A stretch of DNA of 64,000 nt from Beijerinckiaceae bacterium (GCA_024304885.1 JALJOM010000003.1:2328110-2392109); one strand, 5' to 3'; positions 16,161-24,969 are shown, counted from the stretch's first letter. Numbers and translations are program-made. Notes: generated by a model not told the origin, from the sequence alone.

Positions 16161-17579
16161 CTATGACGCGCGGCGCGCCTTAAGGGCATGATCGGCCAGC
16201 GTCTTGCCGAGCGACCAGACAGCGCCTGGAACCTTGTGGCTCTCCGCGATCACGATATCGAAAGCCTTCTCGATGCGATCGCAGTCGGCGTCGGTGATCA
16301 CCAGCGCGGGCAGAAGCTTCAGCGTGCGGTTAGCATGGCCCGCGACCTGGATGAGGATCTTGTGGTCCTTGAACAGAGGGATCGTGACGAGCTGGCAGAA
16401 CAGCCCCGCGTTGACGGTCTCGAGAAGGTTCCAGGAGGCCTTCAGGGCGAGCGATCGCGGCGGCCCGAACTCGATGCCGATCATGAGGCCCTTCCCGCGC
16501 ACCGCGTGCACGAGCTCGTAGCGCGCGGCCATGGCCTCGAAGGCCGCGACGAGCCGAGCCCCGTGCCGCGCCGCCTGATCGAGGAGACCCTCCGTTTCGA
16601 TGACCTCGAGCGTTGCGAGGCCCGCGGCCATGGCGAGGTCGTTCTTGGCGAAGGTCGATCCATGGACCACGGCCCGATCCATCCGGTCGAACACCTTCTC
16701 GAAGATCCATTTGCGCGTCAGCACCGCGCCGACCGGAACATGGCCGCCCGAGAGGGCCTTCGCGAGCAGGACCATGTCCGGCTCCACGCCCCAATGCTCG
16801 ACGGCGAGGAAGCGGCCGGTGCGGCCGACACCCGTCTGGATCTCGTCGGCGACGAGCAAGGTGCCGTGCTTGCGGCAGAGCTCCGCGGCGCCGCGCAGAT
16901 AGTCGTCGCCCGGGATATTGACGCCTTTACCTTGGATCGGCTCGACGACGAAGGCCGCGATGTCGCGTCCCGACAGCACCCGCTCAAGGGCCGCGAGATC
17001 GTCGAACGGGATCTCGACGCAGCCCGGAAGGAGCGGGCCGAACCCGTCCTTGAAGATCGGATCTCCGTTGAGCGAGAGGGCGCCGTAGGTGAGGCCGTGG
17101 AACGCGTGGCTGCAATAAACAATGCCGGGGCGCCCGGTCGCGCCGCGCGCGAGCTTGATCGCGGCCTCGACCGCCTCGGTTCCGGAATTCGCGAAGAAGA
17201 CCTTGTCGAGCCAAGGCGCGAAGCCGAGCAGGCGCTCGGCCAAGAGGCCGGCGAGCAGCGACACGTCCATTTGCACGAGATTGGGAAGATCACTCGCCAG
17301 CACGCGCCCGAGCGCCTCGCGCAGAACCGGATGATTGCGCCCGATCGCGAAGACGCCCCAGCCGCTCAAGAGATCGAGGTAGGAATTGCCGTCGCGATCG
17401 ACGAGATACTGGCCGCGGCCGGTCCGGAAGCCGACGTCGTAGCCGATCGTCTGCAGCACGCGCACCATCATCTCGTTGAGATATTGCTTGTGCAGCCGGT
17501 AGCGGTCCGGGTCCCGCTCCTCGATCAAGGTGCCGATGTCGAAGCGCCGATCATTTCGGTCGGGATCGATCTCGTCCAC
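16161..17579 (-). CDS. hpnO: HpnO-like class III aminotransferase (aminohopanoid synthesis)
   Basis: A 472-aa pyridoxal-phosphate enzyme of aminotransferase class III. Seen: FFANSGTEAVEAAIKLARGAT for the cofactor phosphate, CSHAFHGLTYGALSL, the aspartate in VADEIQTGVGRTG, the Schiff-base lysine in LLAKALSGG (about residue 273), and HGSTFAKNDLAMAAG. Overall sequence, length and the C-terminal SHKVPGAVWSLGKTL strongly resemble HpnO as I recall it; HpnO converts a ribosylhopane-derived aldehyde to aminobacteriohopanetriol. The start is GTG 17579, with AAGGA 7 bases upstream; the frame continues upstream but there it runs through a family B repeat. rimM follows 16 bp downstream. No other hopanoid genes are in the window. 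Confidence 0.78.
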   Translation of the reverse strand: MDEIDPDRNDRRFDIGTLIEERDPDRYRLHKQYLNEMMVRVLQTIGYDVGFRTGRGQYLVDRDGNSYLDLLSGWGVFAIGRNHPVLREALGRVLASDLPNLVQMDVSLLAGLLAERLLGFAPWLDKVFFANSGTEAVEAAIKLARGATGRPGIVYCSHAFHGLTYGALSLNGDPIFKDGFGPLLPGCVEIPFDDLAALERVLSGRDIAAFVVEPIQGKGVNIPGDDYLRGAAELCRKHGTLLVADEIQTGVGRTGRFLAVEHWGVEPDMVLLAKALSGGHVPVGAVLTRKWIFEKVFDRMDRAVVHGSTFAKNDLAMAAGLATLEVIETEGLLDQAARHGARLVAAFEAMAARYELVHAVRGKGLMIGIEFGPPRSLALKASWNLLETVNAGLFCQLVTIPLFKDHKILIQVAGHANRTLKLLPALVITDADCDRIEKAFDIVIAESHKVPGAVWSLGKTLADHALKARRAS

Positions 17580-17602
17580 CGCCGCATCCTTGCCGCTCGC
17601 TC

Positions 17603-17722
17603 GAGCATGTTCCAGCGAAGTGTTTACCGCTTCGCACCTCGATCTCGATATCTCGATAGATCGACATCGATACGAAAATGCGACCAATCATGAACGTAGA
17701 GCCGCTCGGACGAGCGGGCTCC
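17603..17722 (+). repeat. Family B repeat, copy 4
   Basis: It reads GAGCATGTTCCAGCGAAGTG and continues through CGATCTCGATATCTCGATAG, GATCGACATCGATACGAAAA and GTAGAGCCGCTCGG. It lies just upstream of the hpnO start and is open in the hpnO frame, so automated gene callers may extend hpnO into it. Confidence 0.75.
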
Positions 17723-17893
17723 GTGGAGCTTAAGCGTTTTCCTTCGGAAAGGGAACCCACCGGGACGCTGCGCGACGAGCCTGCGCGCTTCTGCCCGAGA
17801 CGGGCCCGGCCGGAGCCCCAGTCTCGGTCACCCCGCCGAACCGAGGCCTCGCGGGGGCTCGGCGCGGCGATCCGTGCGTGGGGTGGCAGAGGG

Positions 17894-19189
17894 TTACTTC
17901 GCCTGCAAGAGGTTGGCAAGCTCGCGGAACGCATCCCGGCTCGGCTCCGAGCCCGGGGATTGCCGCAGGGCATCGTAGACCTTGGGGACGAGCGCGATCG
18001 CCTGGTCGAGCTCGGGATCGCTCCCGGGGCGATAGCCGCCCATCAGCCTGAGATCGCGGGTGTCCTCGTAGCGCGCGACGAGCGCACGCAGCTTGAGGAC
18101 GAGCGCGTGCTGCTCGCTCGTCCAGGCCGTCGTCGCGAGCCGAGAGATCGAGCGCAAGACATCGACCGCGGGGAATCGCCCTTGATCGGCAATGGAGCGA
18201 TCGAGGACGACATGGCCGTCGAGCGTGCCGCGGATGGCGTCGGCGACCGGGTCGTTGTGATCGTCGCCGTCGACGAGGACCGAGAAGATGCCGGTGATCG
18301 AGCCTTTTCCCTCCGTGCCGGGCCCGGCGCGTTCCAGCAGCTTCGGAAGGTCGGTGAACACGCTCGGCGGATAGCCACGGGCGACGGCAGGCTCGCCGGC
18401 GGCGAGAGCGACATCGCGCGCGGCATGGGCGAAGCGGGTGATCGAATCGACGACGAGGAGCACGCGATCGCCGCGATCGCGAAAATATTCCGCTACGCAG
18501 GTCGCGGTCTTCGGGGCGAGCCGGCGCATCGCGGCGCTCTCGTCACCCGTCGCGACGATCGTGACGGCGCGGTCTCGGCCGGCTCCGAGCGCATCCTCGA
18601 GGAACTCGCGGACCTCGCGGCCGCGCTCGCCGACGAGGCCGATCACCACGGTGTCGAAATCCTGCGCCGCGGCGAGCATCGCGAGAAGGGTCGACTTGCC
18701 GACCCCCGACCCGGCGAAGATTCCAATGCGCTGGCCGCTGCAGATCGGGGTGAAGAGGTCGAGCACGCGCACCCCGGTGCGCAAAGGATCGGAGACCCGG
18801 GCGCGCCGCAAGGCCGGAGGTGGCACCGCGTCGATCTCGGCTGCGCGGTCGCCTCGGCGCAGCGGCCCCGCGGCATCGATCGGCCGGCCCAGGGCGTCGA
18901 GAACACGACCTTTCCAGCTCTCGTGCGGCGCGAGGCTCAAGGACCCGTGGCGCCGAGCACGGTCTCCGAGCCGGCTCGAGCAGGTATCGTCGAAGCTCGT
19001 GACCGTCACGCCGCGGGGATCGATACGGACGACCTCGGCTAGGCTCTCGCGCCCGTCGCGCTCGAACCCGACGCATTCGCCGAGCGTCAGGAAGTGCGAC
19101 AAGCCGGACACCCGGGCATGCGATGGCGTGACCTCCGTCACGACCCCGGCAACGCGGACGAGCGCCCGTGCGTCGCGGGCCGCGTCCAT
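17894..19189 (-). CDS. fliI: Flagellum-specific ATPase FliI
   Basis: A 431-aa cytosolic ATPase of the flagellar type III export apparatus, related to F1 beta; it helps unload export substrates at the membrane gate. Walker A is read as FAGSGVGKSTLL near residue 158, Walker B as RVLLVVDSITRFAHA near 240, and VGERGREVREF and GTEGKGSITGIFSVL are family motifs. ATG 19189 is preceded by GAGG at 5 bases; the open frame upstream passes through a repeat and then is out of phase with flgF, so it is not coding. It lies downstream of flgF on the minus strand with a family B repeat between. Confidence 0.96.
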   Translation of the reverse strand: MDAARDARALVRVAGVVTEVTPSHARVSGLSHFLTLGECVGFERDGRESLAEVVRIDPRGVTVTSFDDTCSSRLGDRARRHGSLSLAPHESWKGRVLDALGRPIDAAGPLRRGDRAAEIDAVPPPALRRARVSDPLRTGVRVLDLFTPICSGQRIGIFAGSGVGKSTLLAMLAAAQDFDTVVIGLVGERGREVREFLEDALGAGRDRAVTIVATGDESAAMRRLAPKTATCVAEYFRDRGDRVLLVVDSITRFAHAARDVALAAGEPAVARGYPPSVFTDLPKLLERAGPGTEGKGSITGIFSVLVDGDDHNDPVADAIRGTLDGHVVLDRSIADQGRFPAVDVLRSISRLATTAWTSEQHALVLKLRALVARYEDTRDLRLMGGYRPGSDPELDQAIALVPKVYDALRQSPGSEPSRDAFRELANLLQAK

Positions 19190-19208
19190 GACGGCCTCGA
19201 GCCGCGCC

Positions 19209-19346
19209 AGAGCGGATTCGTTTCCGATCGGATCGGAAAGCAGCTCTACATCTTTATCCTGTCGCATTTTCGCATTGCGATGTCGCTGTTGAGAAATATC
19301 GCCGGCGACGCCAACCCGCGTCCGGTCCGCTGGAAAAGGCTCGAGC
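19209..19346 (-). repeat. Family B repeat, copy 5, between flgF and fliI
   Basis: Reverse-oriented: AGAGCGGATTCGTTTCCGAT, a TTTCCGATC/GATCGGAAA hairpin, then CAGCTCTACATCTTTATCCTGT, and ending CCGCTGGAAAAGGCTCGAGC. It fills nearly the whole gap between the two genes and reaches to about 20 bp upstream of the fliI start codon. Confidence 0.78.
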
Positions 19347-19356
19347 GCGGTCGTCG

Positions 19357-20082
19357 TCACGCCGGCGAGCCCAGGATGCGAATGGCATCCTTCAACGACG
19401 ATTCGGATCCCTCGAGCGCGGAGCCGATGAACTCGTAGGTGCGTGTCACCGCGATCAGCTTGGCGATCTCCTGAATAGGATCGACGTTCGCCCCTTCGAC
19501 ATAGCCTTGCGAAACTCCATTGTGGGCGAAGTCGAGCACCGGCGTCGCATTGCCCTCGGACACCACGCTCGAATTGTCGTAGCGTCGCAGCTTCCCGGCA
19601 CCGCCGAGGGAAAAAAGGCCGATCGCGCCGATCTGCTGGAGGTTCTGGGTGATCATCCCGTCTTGGGCGATGCTGATCGGGCCGCCGTCGGGATCGAGCT
19701 GGAGAGGCGCGTTGCCGGCGTCGAGCACCGGATAGCCGTTGACGCTCACCAGGGTCCCGTTCGGTTGCATATGCATGCGGCCGTCGCGCGTGTAGACGGT
19801 CCCCGAGGGAGCTTTCAACGCGAGCCAGCCGTCTCCCTGGACGGTTACGTCGAGCGGGTTGTCGGACTTGATAGGGACCCCGTGGCGGGTCGATAGGTAG
19901 GTTGTGCCGGGCGACACATAGGCCACGGGCTTCGGTCCCGTGCGCGACAGCATGGTCTTGAAGTCGACCTCCTCGGCGCGATAGCCCGGCGTGCCCTGGT
20001 TCGCGACATTGGCCGCGATGGTCGTCAGCCGCCGCTCCAACGCGACCTGGCCGGACAATGCGACATAGAGCCCCGACTGCAT
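19357..20082 (-). CDS. flgF: Flagellar proximal rod protein FlgF
   Basis: A 241-aa axial protein of the flagellar basal-body rod, exported by the flagellar type III system without a cleaved signal. The N-terminal rod signature is present: SGLYVALSGQVALERRLTTI, then ANVANQGTPGYRAEEVDF. The flagellar central motif VQGDGWLAL lies near residue 85. The C-terminal helix VDPIQEIAKLIAVTRTYEF is the other conserved half of the coiled-coil domain. The start ATG 20082 is 3 bp after the stop of the DUF1217 gene, so both form an operon that continues to fliI. Confidence 0.95.
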   Translation of the reverse strand: MQSGLYVALSGQVALERRLTTIAANVANQGTPGYRAEEVDFKTMLSRTGPKPVAYVSPGTTYLSTRHGVPIKSDNPLDVTVQGDGWLALKAPSGTVYTRDGRMHMQPNGTLVSVNGYPVLDAGNAPLQLDPDGGPISIAQDGMITQNLQQIGAIGLFSLGGAGKLRRYDNSSVVSEGNATPVLDFAHNGVSQGYVEGANVDPIQEIAKLIAVTRTYEFIGSALEGSESSLKDAIRILGSPA

Positions 20083-20085
20083 GCG

Positions 20086-20859
20086 TCAATAGCCTCCGAG
20101 CTTCAGGTTCGCGAGCGACGACAGCAAGCTCGGGCTGATCCCGATTCCGCCCGCGCCGAACGGGGAGAGAGACACTGTCGGCTGCGAATGCTTCGCATCG
20201 TAGCTCGCGGTGAATCTCTCGATCAGCTTGTCGAGCTTTCCGGGATCGCGCAGGTCGGCGACCTCGAGATGCTTGCCGATGAGCTTCACCTGCCTGTCGA
20301 TCGGCTGGAAGGACATGGCCTTGGAGAGGCCGAAGGTGGTCTGGACCACCGAGAGCAAGGTCTTGTCGGCGAGGATGCCGGTCGCGCTCGTGACCTTCGG
20401 TGCCATGCGCCGGAAGTAGAGGGCCATGCGGGCCCCCTCGTTCTGCTTGGCGGCATCGGACTCCAGCGAGATTTGCACATAACGATCGACGGTCCCATGC
20501 CGTGCCGCCGTGAAGGCTGTCGTGGTCGTACCGAGTCTCGCGAAATCGAAGGCGCTCGCGAGCGCCTTGTAGCGCCTGTCGTGCAAGGTGTTGGCGAGGC
20601 TGTCGGGGCGCGAGACGCCGCCCTCGAGCACCTTTCTGACGAGCCCTTTGGCGTTGCGCATATCGGAGAGGTCGAAGGCGGTCAGGACGTAGGTGTAGAG
20701 CCGGCTGTTCTTCAACAGGTCGTCGACGGATTTCACCTTGCCGATGTTGTCGAGGTAGTACTTCGTCTCCCGTGCCACCGACGCGCCGGCGGCCGTGCGC
20801 TCGAGGGTCTGCGAGTAGTTCCGCGTGATCGCGCTGTAGGAGAGTGTCGCCGTGAGCAT
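20086..20859 (-). CDS. DUF1217 flagellar-locus protein
   Basis: A 257-aa protein of the DUF1217 family, which in Hyphomicrobiales is regularly found beside flgF, fliI and motA. The exact role is not established as far as I know; a part in flagellar export or assembly is inferred from location. It is predicted all-helical and soluble, with conserved-looking stretches NYSQTLERTAAGASVARETKYY at the N-terminus and KSRLYTYVLTAFDLSDMRNA-like residues 60-80. It begins at ATG 20859 (MLTATLSYSAITRNY) and is the first gene of the minus-strand operon, divergent from motA over 237 bp. Confidence 0.8.
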   Translation of the reverse strand: MLTATLSYSAITRNYSQTLERTAAGASVARETKYYLDNIGKVKSVDDLLKNSRLYTYVLTAFDLSDMRNAKGLVRKVLEGGVSRPDSLANTLHDRRYKALASAFDFARLGTTTTAFTAARHGTVDRYVQISLESDAAKQNEGARMALYFRRMAPKVTSATGILADKTLLSVVQTTFGLSKAMSFQPIDRQVKLIGKHLEVADLRDPGKLDKLIERFTASYDAKHSQPTVSLSPFGAGGIGISPSLLSSLANLKLGGY

Positions 20860-21096
20860 GGAATCTCGTCCCGGTCCGAGTGGGGCCAATGTTCCAGGAC
20901 GCGCTTGCCCGGACCTGACCGCGCCTCGTTCGATCGAGCACGAGACCTTTTAGGAATTCGTTCTGGAATCCCCTCCAATCGGAGGGATCCGCGAGCCGCG
21001 GCGGAAATTGAATGCAATTGACGCGGCGAAATTCAGCTCGGAGCAAGGACGGCGGGCTAACGATCCGGAAACATCGGTGCGCAAGGAGAACGTCTC

Positions 21097-21981
21097 GTGG
21101 GATTCCTCATCGGCATCGTCGTCGCGGTCAGCTGCATGCTCGGCGGCTTCGCGGCAATGGGAGGCCATATCGAGGTCATCTGGCAGCCGTGGGAGTTCGT
21201 GATCATCTGCGGCTCCTCGCTCGGAACCTTCATCGTCGCGAACTCCTTGTCCACGATCAAGGATACCGGCCGGGCCCTCACCGAGGCGATCCTCGACCGC
21301 TCGCTGACGCAGCGAGACTATCTCGACGTGCTCGGCGTGCTCTACACGCTGATGCGCGAATTGCGCGGCAAGGCCCGCAACGAGGTCGAGGAGCATGTCG
21401 ACAACCCGACCGAGTCGGCCATCTTCAAGGCCTTCCCGAAGGTCCTGGCGGATCGCGATCTCACGCATTTCATTTGCGACTATTGCCGGCTGATCATCAT
21501 CGGCAATGCCCGCACGCACGAGATCGAGGCCTTGATGGACGAGGAGATCGAGACGGTGAGTCGCGACAAGCTGAAGCCCTACGGGGCATTGACCGCGGTC
21601 GCCGAGGGCCTGCCGGCGCTCGGGATCGTCGCCGCGGTCCTCGGCGTCGTCAAGGCGATGGGTGCGCTCGACCAATCCCCGGAGCTGCTCGGCGCCCTCA
21701 TCGGGGCCGCCCTGGTCGGGACCTTCACCGGGATTTTCGTGTCCTATGCTCTGGTCGGGCCGCTCGCGCTGAAGGTCAAGGCGACCAGGGAGCGCCGCTG
21801 CCGTCTCTATATCGTGGTGAAGCAGACCCTGCTCGCCTTCATGAACGGGGCGATGCCACAGATCGCGCTCGAGCACGGTCGCAAGACGATCTCGTCGCAG
21901 GACCGCCCGACGATCGACATGGTCGAGAACGAGACGGTCTCGGGCGGCGCCGGCCGGCCCGGCCTCGCGCAGGCGGCCTGA
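21097..21981 (+). CDS. motA: Flagellar motor stator protein MotA
   Basis: A 294-aa inner-membrane stator subunit that forms the proton channel with MotB. Membrane segments are visible near residues 2-20, 31-50, 165-190 and 200-222. The cytoplasmic loop includes the torque-generating region with [26 protein letters not shown], and the conserved prolines are in [19 protein letters not shown]. The start is GTG 21097 with AAGGAG 8 bases upstream. fliM follows after 3 bp, beginning the C-ring operon motA-fliM-fliN-fliG-flhB. Confidence 0.96.
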   Translation: MGFLIGIVVAVSCMLGGFAAMGGHIEVIWQPWEFVIICGSSLGTFIVANSLSTIKDTGRALTEAILDRSLTQRDYLDVLGVLYTLMRELRGKARNEVEEHVDNPTESAIFKAFPKVLADRDLTHFICDYCRLIIIGNARTHEIEALMDEEIETVSRDKLKPYGALTAVAEGLPALGIVAAVLGVVKAMGALDQSPELLGALIGAALVGTFTGIFVSYALVGPLALKVKATRERRCRLYIVVKQTLLAFMNGAMPQIALEHGRKTISSQDRPTIDMVENETVSGGAGRPGLAQAA

Positions 21982-21984
21982 CCG

Positions 21985-22926
21985 ATGCGCGCCCGGGCCA
22001 TGTCCACCCGTTCGATCCTAGCCGAAGGCCCTCAGCGGCTGCTCGAGGCCGCAGGCGTCTCGGTCGATCGCATGCCGATGCTGCATGTCGTCTTCGACAA
22101 GCTCGCCGTGCAGGCTTCCGAGGGCGCGCGGCTCCTGTCCACGGCGCCGGCCTTCTTCGCGGTCGAGAAGATCACGACGGAGCGGGTCGGCGACGTCCTC
22201 GACGACTGCGAGACCGGATTCGCCTTCGGTATCCTCCACGCGGCGGCCTGGGACCAGAGAATCCTGATCGGCCTCCCGCACGAGCTCGTCCTGACCTTCG
22301 TGGAAGCGATGTTCGGCGGCGACGGCAGCGAGGCACCGGGCAACGAGCGCCGGCCTCTCTCGGGGATCGAGACGCGGCTCGCGAGACGGCTTTTCGAGAT
22401 GCTCGGCGCCGCCCTCCACGTGTCCTTCGCGTCGGTCTCCGAGACGCGGTTCGTGCTGGAACGCCTCGAGACGCGCCCCGACCTCGCGATGATCGCGCCG
22501 AAAAACACCTACGCCGTGGCGGCACGCTTGAAGATCAGGATCCTCGGCCGGGAGCGCAAGCTGTTCGTCCTCGTCCCTCAAGCCGCGCTGAGCCCGCTGC
22601 GCCAGGACCTCGCGCGCGACCGCTCGAGCGAGGCCGCGGCACGCGATCCGCGCTGGACGCGGCAGATGGAAAGCGAGATCGGGCGAACCGAGGTCATCGT
22701 CCAGGGCGTGATCGAGGAGCGGCAATACACCTTGGAGGATATCGTCGGGCTGACGGTCGGCGCCGTCCTGCCGTTGCAGGCCACCGCGCACTCGCGCGTC
22801 GTTCTCGAATGCAATGCAAAGGCCTTGTTCTGGTGCCGCCTCGGCCAGACCGACGGCCACTACACCTTGCGTGTCGAGACCCCGGTCGAGATCGGCAACG
22901 AGCTCGAAGTGGAGAGCCTGCCATGA
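21985..22926 (+). CDS. fliM: Flagellar motor switch protein FliM
   Basis: A 313-aa C-ring protein that receives the CheY-phosphate signal and sets rotation direction. The sequence is divergent, as in other rhizobial FliM proteins: the middle CheC-like domain spans about residues 40-210 (FVEAMFGGDGSE, LSGIETRLARRLFEMLG) and the C-terminal SpoA domain about 225-313 (VIVQGVIEERQYTLEDIVGL, VLPLQ, VRVETPVEIGNELEVE-like end). A classic N-terminal LSQxEID CheY-binding peptide is not evident. ATG 21985 starts 3 bp after motA. fliN lies 339 bp downstream. Confidence 0.9.
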   Translation: MRARAMSTRSILAEGPQRLLEAAGVSVDRMPMLHVVFDKLAVQASEGARLLSTAPAFFAVEKITTERVGDVLDDCETGFAFGILHAAAWDQRILIGLPHELVLTFVEAMFGGDGSEAPGNERRPLSGIETRLARRLFEMLGAALHVSFASVSETRFVLERLETRPDLAMIAPKNTYAVAARLKIRILGRERKLFVLVPQAALSPLRQDLARDRSSEAAARDPRWTRQMESEIGRTEVIVQGVIEERQYTLEDIVGLTVGAVLPLQATAHSRVVLECNAKALFWCRLGQTDGHYTLRVETPVEIGNELEVESLP

Positions 22927-23265
22927 CGCGCGAGAGAGCCGGACGCGCCGCTGGCTTGCTCGATCACTGCGAGAAATATCCGCCTTCGGCGAGCCCGCGT
23001 CACGATCGATCGGCGCCGGAGGGCGAAGATTTCGGTCGGCCGAGCAAACCGGCAGCCCGGGATTCGGCCAACCCCGAGGCTCGTACATCTCGCCGCGGAG
23101 TGGAGACCACTTCGCGTCGCGAAAATACGACCAGACGAGGAGCGCGAGCGCCATCCGATCGGGCCGATCTGGACGCCGGGCCGAGGCTGCGCGTGATTTC
23201 GCATGTTCTCGAAGCGAGCCGTCGCCCGGCTCGCGGGACGATGTACTGACGTGGAGGAGGAATCG
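22927..23265. other. Gap between fliM and fliN with worn repeat sequence
   Basis: It is 339 bp long. A 109-codon frame starting at ATG 22923 runs through most of it but is Arg/Pro/Ser-rich without recognisable content. The stretch around 23096-23135 (GGAGACCACTTCGCGTCGCG, then AAAATACGACCAGACG) looks like a worn family B element. The strong ribosome site GGAGGAGG of fliN is at the right end. Confidence 0.5.
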
Positions 23266-23619
23266 ATGGCTGTGAGCAAGTTCATGTCCGATGCAGCCGA
23301 TGTGGTGCAAGACCCGCTCGACGACGACGCCGAGGTCGCGGCAGAGCGGCCGCAGGGCGGTCGAAACGTCGACACGATTCTCAAGATTCCGGTCATCGTC
23401 CAGGTCGTGCTCGGCCAGGCCTCGATGCCGGTCTCGAACCTCTTGAAGCTCGGCCGCGGCGCGATCGTCCCGCTCGACCACAGGGTCGGCGAGCCGGTCG
23501 ACGTCATGGTCAACGGGCGGGTCATCGCGCGCGGCGAGATCGTCGTGGTCGAGGAGGATAGCTCCCGCTTCGGCGTCTCCTTGACGGAGATCGTCTCGCC
23601 GTCCGCGGTGGCGGCCTAG
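23266..23619 (+). CDS. fliN: Flagellar motor switch protein FliN
   Basis: A 117-aa C-ring protein with the SpoA fold. After a variable acidic N-terminus the conserved domain runs from DTILKIPVIVQVVLGQASMP through LLKLGRGAIVPLDHRVGEPVDVMVNGRVIARGEIVVVEE to the C-terminus. It forms the lower C ring with FliM and docks FliH. ATG 23266 follows GGAGGAGG at 6 bases. The TAG stop codon at 23617-23619 belongs to the first bases of a family B tandem array, so the element supplies the stop. Confidence 0.95.
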   Translation: MAVSKFMSDAADVVQDPLDDDAEVAAERPQGGRNVDTILKIPVIVQVVLGQASMPVSNLLKLGRGAIVPLDHRVGEPVDVMVNGRVIARGEIVVVEEDSSRFGVSLTEIVSPSAVAA

Positions 23620-23921
23620 AGCAATTTCCAGCGAACCGGATACCGGTTCGCATCGTGAAATTGCGACACACCCAAAATGTAGAGCTGGTTTCCGACTCCA
23701 CAGGATCGGAAATCGCTCTAGAGCAATTTCCAGCGAACCGGATACCGGTTCGCGTCGGGAAATTGCGACACACTCAAAATGTAGAGCTGGTTTCCGACTC
23801 CACCGGATCGGAAATCGCTCTGGAGCAATTTCCAGCGAACCGGATACCGGTTCGCGTCGTGAGATTGCGACACGACAAAATTTAGAGCGGCTCTCCGATT
23901 CGATCGGATCGGAAGGCGCTC
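23618..23921 (+). repeat. Triple tandem family B repeat between fliN and fliG
   Basis: Three head-to-tail copies begin at 23618, 23720 and 23822, a 102-bp period. Copies 1 and 2 differ at four positions; copy 3 is more diverged, especially in its right half. Each unit holds a hairpin with perfect 9-bp arms GCGAACCGG/CCGGTTCGC around ATA, and copies 1 and 2 a second one TTTCCGA/TCGGAAA. Unit ends are AGAGC/GCTCT. It fills almost all of the 324-bp fliN-fliG gap inside the C-ring operon. There are no variable spacers, so it is not a CRISPR array. Confidence 0.95.
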
Positions 23922-23943
23922 GAGCAGGAACGGGCGTCTTCCG

Positions 23944-24960
23944 ATGATCGCACAGGCGAGCCAGCGAAGCTTGAGAGGACCCGAGAAGGTTGCGGCGCTC
24001 TTGCTCGCCATGGGCAAGCCGCTCGCCGGGCGCCTCTTGAAGCATTTCGACACCGAGGAGCTGAAGCAGATCACGCGATCCGTCGCCGAGCTCGGCGTCG
24101 TGCCTGTGCCCGCGCTCGAATCGCTCGTCGAGGAATTCGCGGGCCAGTTCATGAGCGGGGTCGATCTCTGCGGCTCGCCCGACGAGGTCGAGGACTTGCT
24201 CGACGGCGCTCTCTCCCCCGAGGAGATCGCCGACGTCATGTCCGACGTGACCGGCAATTCCAACGCGGCGATGTGGGACCGGCTGTCGAATGTCCCAGAG
24301 ACGATCTTCGGTGCCTATCTCGCCAAGGAGCACCCGCAGACGGTCGCCTTCGTCCTGTCGAAGGTGAACCCCGTTTGCGCGGCCAAGGTCGTCGGCCAGC
24401 TGCCGCGCGACCTACGCAACGAGATGATGCGGCGCATGCTGGCGATCGCCCCGGTCACCGAGGCGGCCGTCCGAATCGTCCAGGCCCAATTGCAGGACGA
24501 CCTCTTGATCAATGTCTCGCGCCAGGGCGGGACCGAGGAGAACGTCCGGATCGCCAATATCATCAACAAGCTCGATCGCGATCAGATGGACGATGTCATG
24601 CAGAGCCTCGCCGCGGTGCGCCCCAAGGCGGCAGAGACCTTGCGCGGGCTCATGTTCACCTTCGACGATGTGGTCAAGCTTCAGTCCAAGGCGCGCAGCG
24701 TGCTCTTCGACAAGATCCCGACCGAGCTCGTCGTGCTGGCCCTCAAGGGGACGGATCTGGCCTTCCGCGATGCGATCTTGTCGTCGCTCGCCGCGCGCGC
24801 CAGGCGCATCGTGGATGCCGAGCTCGCCAATGGCGGGCCGGCCTCGCAGCGCGACGTTCTCAAGGCGCGCCGGATGATCGCCGACACCGCGCTCGAGCTT
24901 TCGTCCGCAGGGGAGATCGATCTGAAGTCTTCGGACGACGAGGACGAGCTCTTCGAATAG
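23944..24960 (+). CDS. fliG: Flagellar motor switch protein FliG
   Basis: A 338-aa C-ring protein contacting the MS ring (N-terminal domain) and the MotA stator loop (C-terminal domain). Seen: GPEKVAALLLAMGKPLAGRLLKHF at residues 11-34, the middle-domain EHPQT near 125 (AKEHPQTVAFVLSKV), and the C-terminal charged torque helix region FTFDDVVKLQSKARSVLFDKI near 240-260. Length is typical. It starts at ATG 23944; an AGGAA lies 12 bases upstream. The gene ends 9 bp before flhB. Confidence 0.96.
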   Translation: MIAQASQRSLRGPEKVAALLLAMGKPLAGRLLKHFDTEELKQITRSVAELGVVPVPALESLVEEFAGQFMSGVDLCGSPDEVEDLLDGALSPEEIADVMSDVTGNSNAAMWDRLSNVPETIFGAYLAKEHPQTVAFVLSKVNPVCAAKVVGQLPRDLRNEMMRRMLAIAPVTEAAVRIVQAQLQDDLLINVSRQGGTEENVRIANIINKLDRDQMDDVMQSLAAVRPKAAETLRGLMFTFDDVVKLQSKARSVLFDKIPTELVVLALKGTDLAFRDAILSSLAARARRIVDAELANGGPASQRDVLKARRMIADTALELSSAGEIDLKSSDDEDELFE

Positions 24961-24969
24961 GCGGGCGTG

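Noticed and set aside
19190..21046. A long minus-strand extension of the fliI frame (1050 codons in total).
   Set aside because: It passes through flgF and the DUF1217 gene in another frame and through a repeat element; only the part from 19189 down is FliI.
22923..23249. A 109-codon frame overlapping the fliM stop (ATGA).
   Set aside because: Low-complexity Arg/Pro/Ser content with a worn repeat inside and no recognised family.
23618..23921. Tandem repeats considered as a CRISPR array.
   Set aside because: The whole 102-bp unit is conserved, with no unique spacers, and there are no cas genes.
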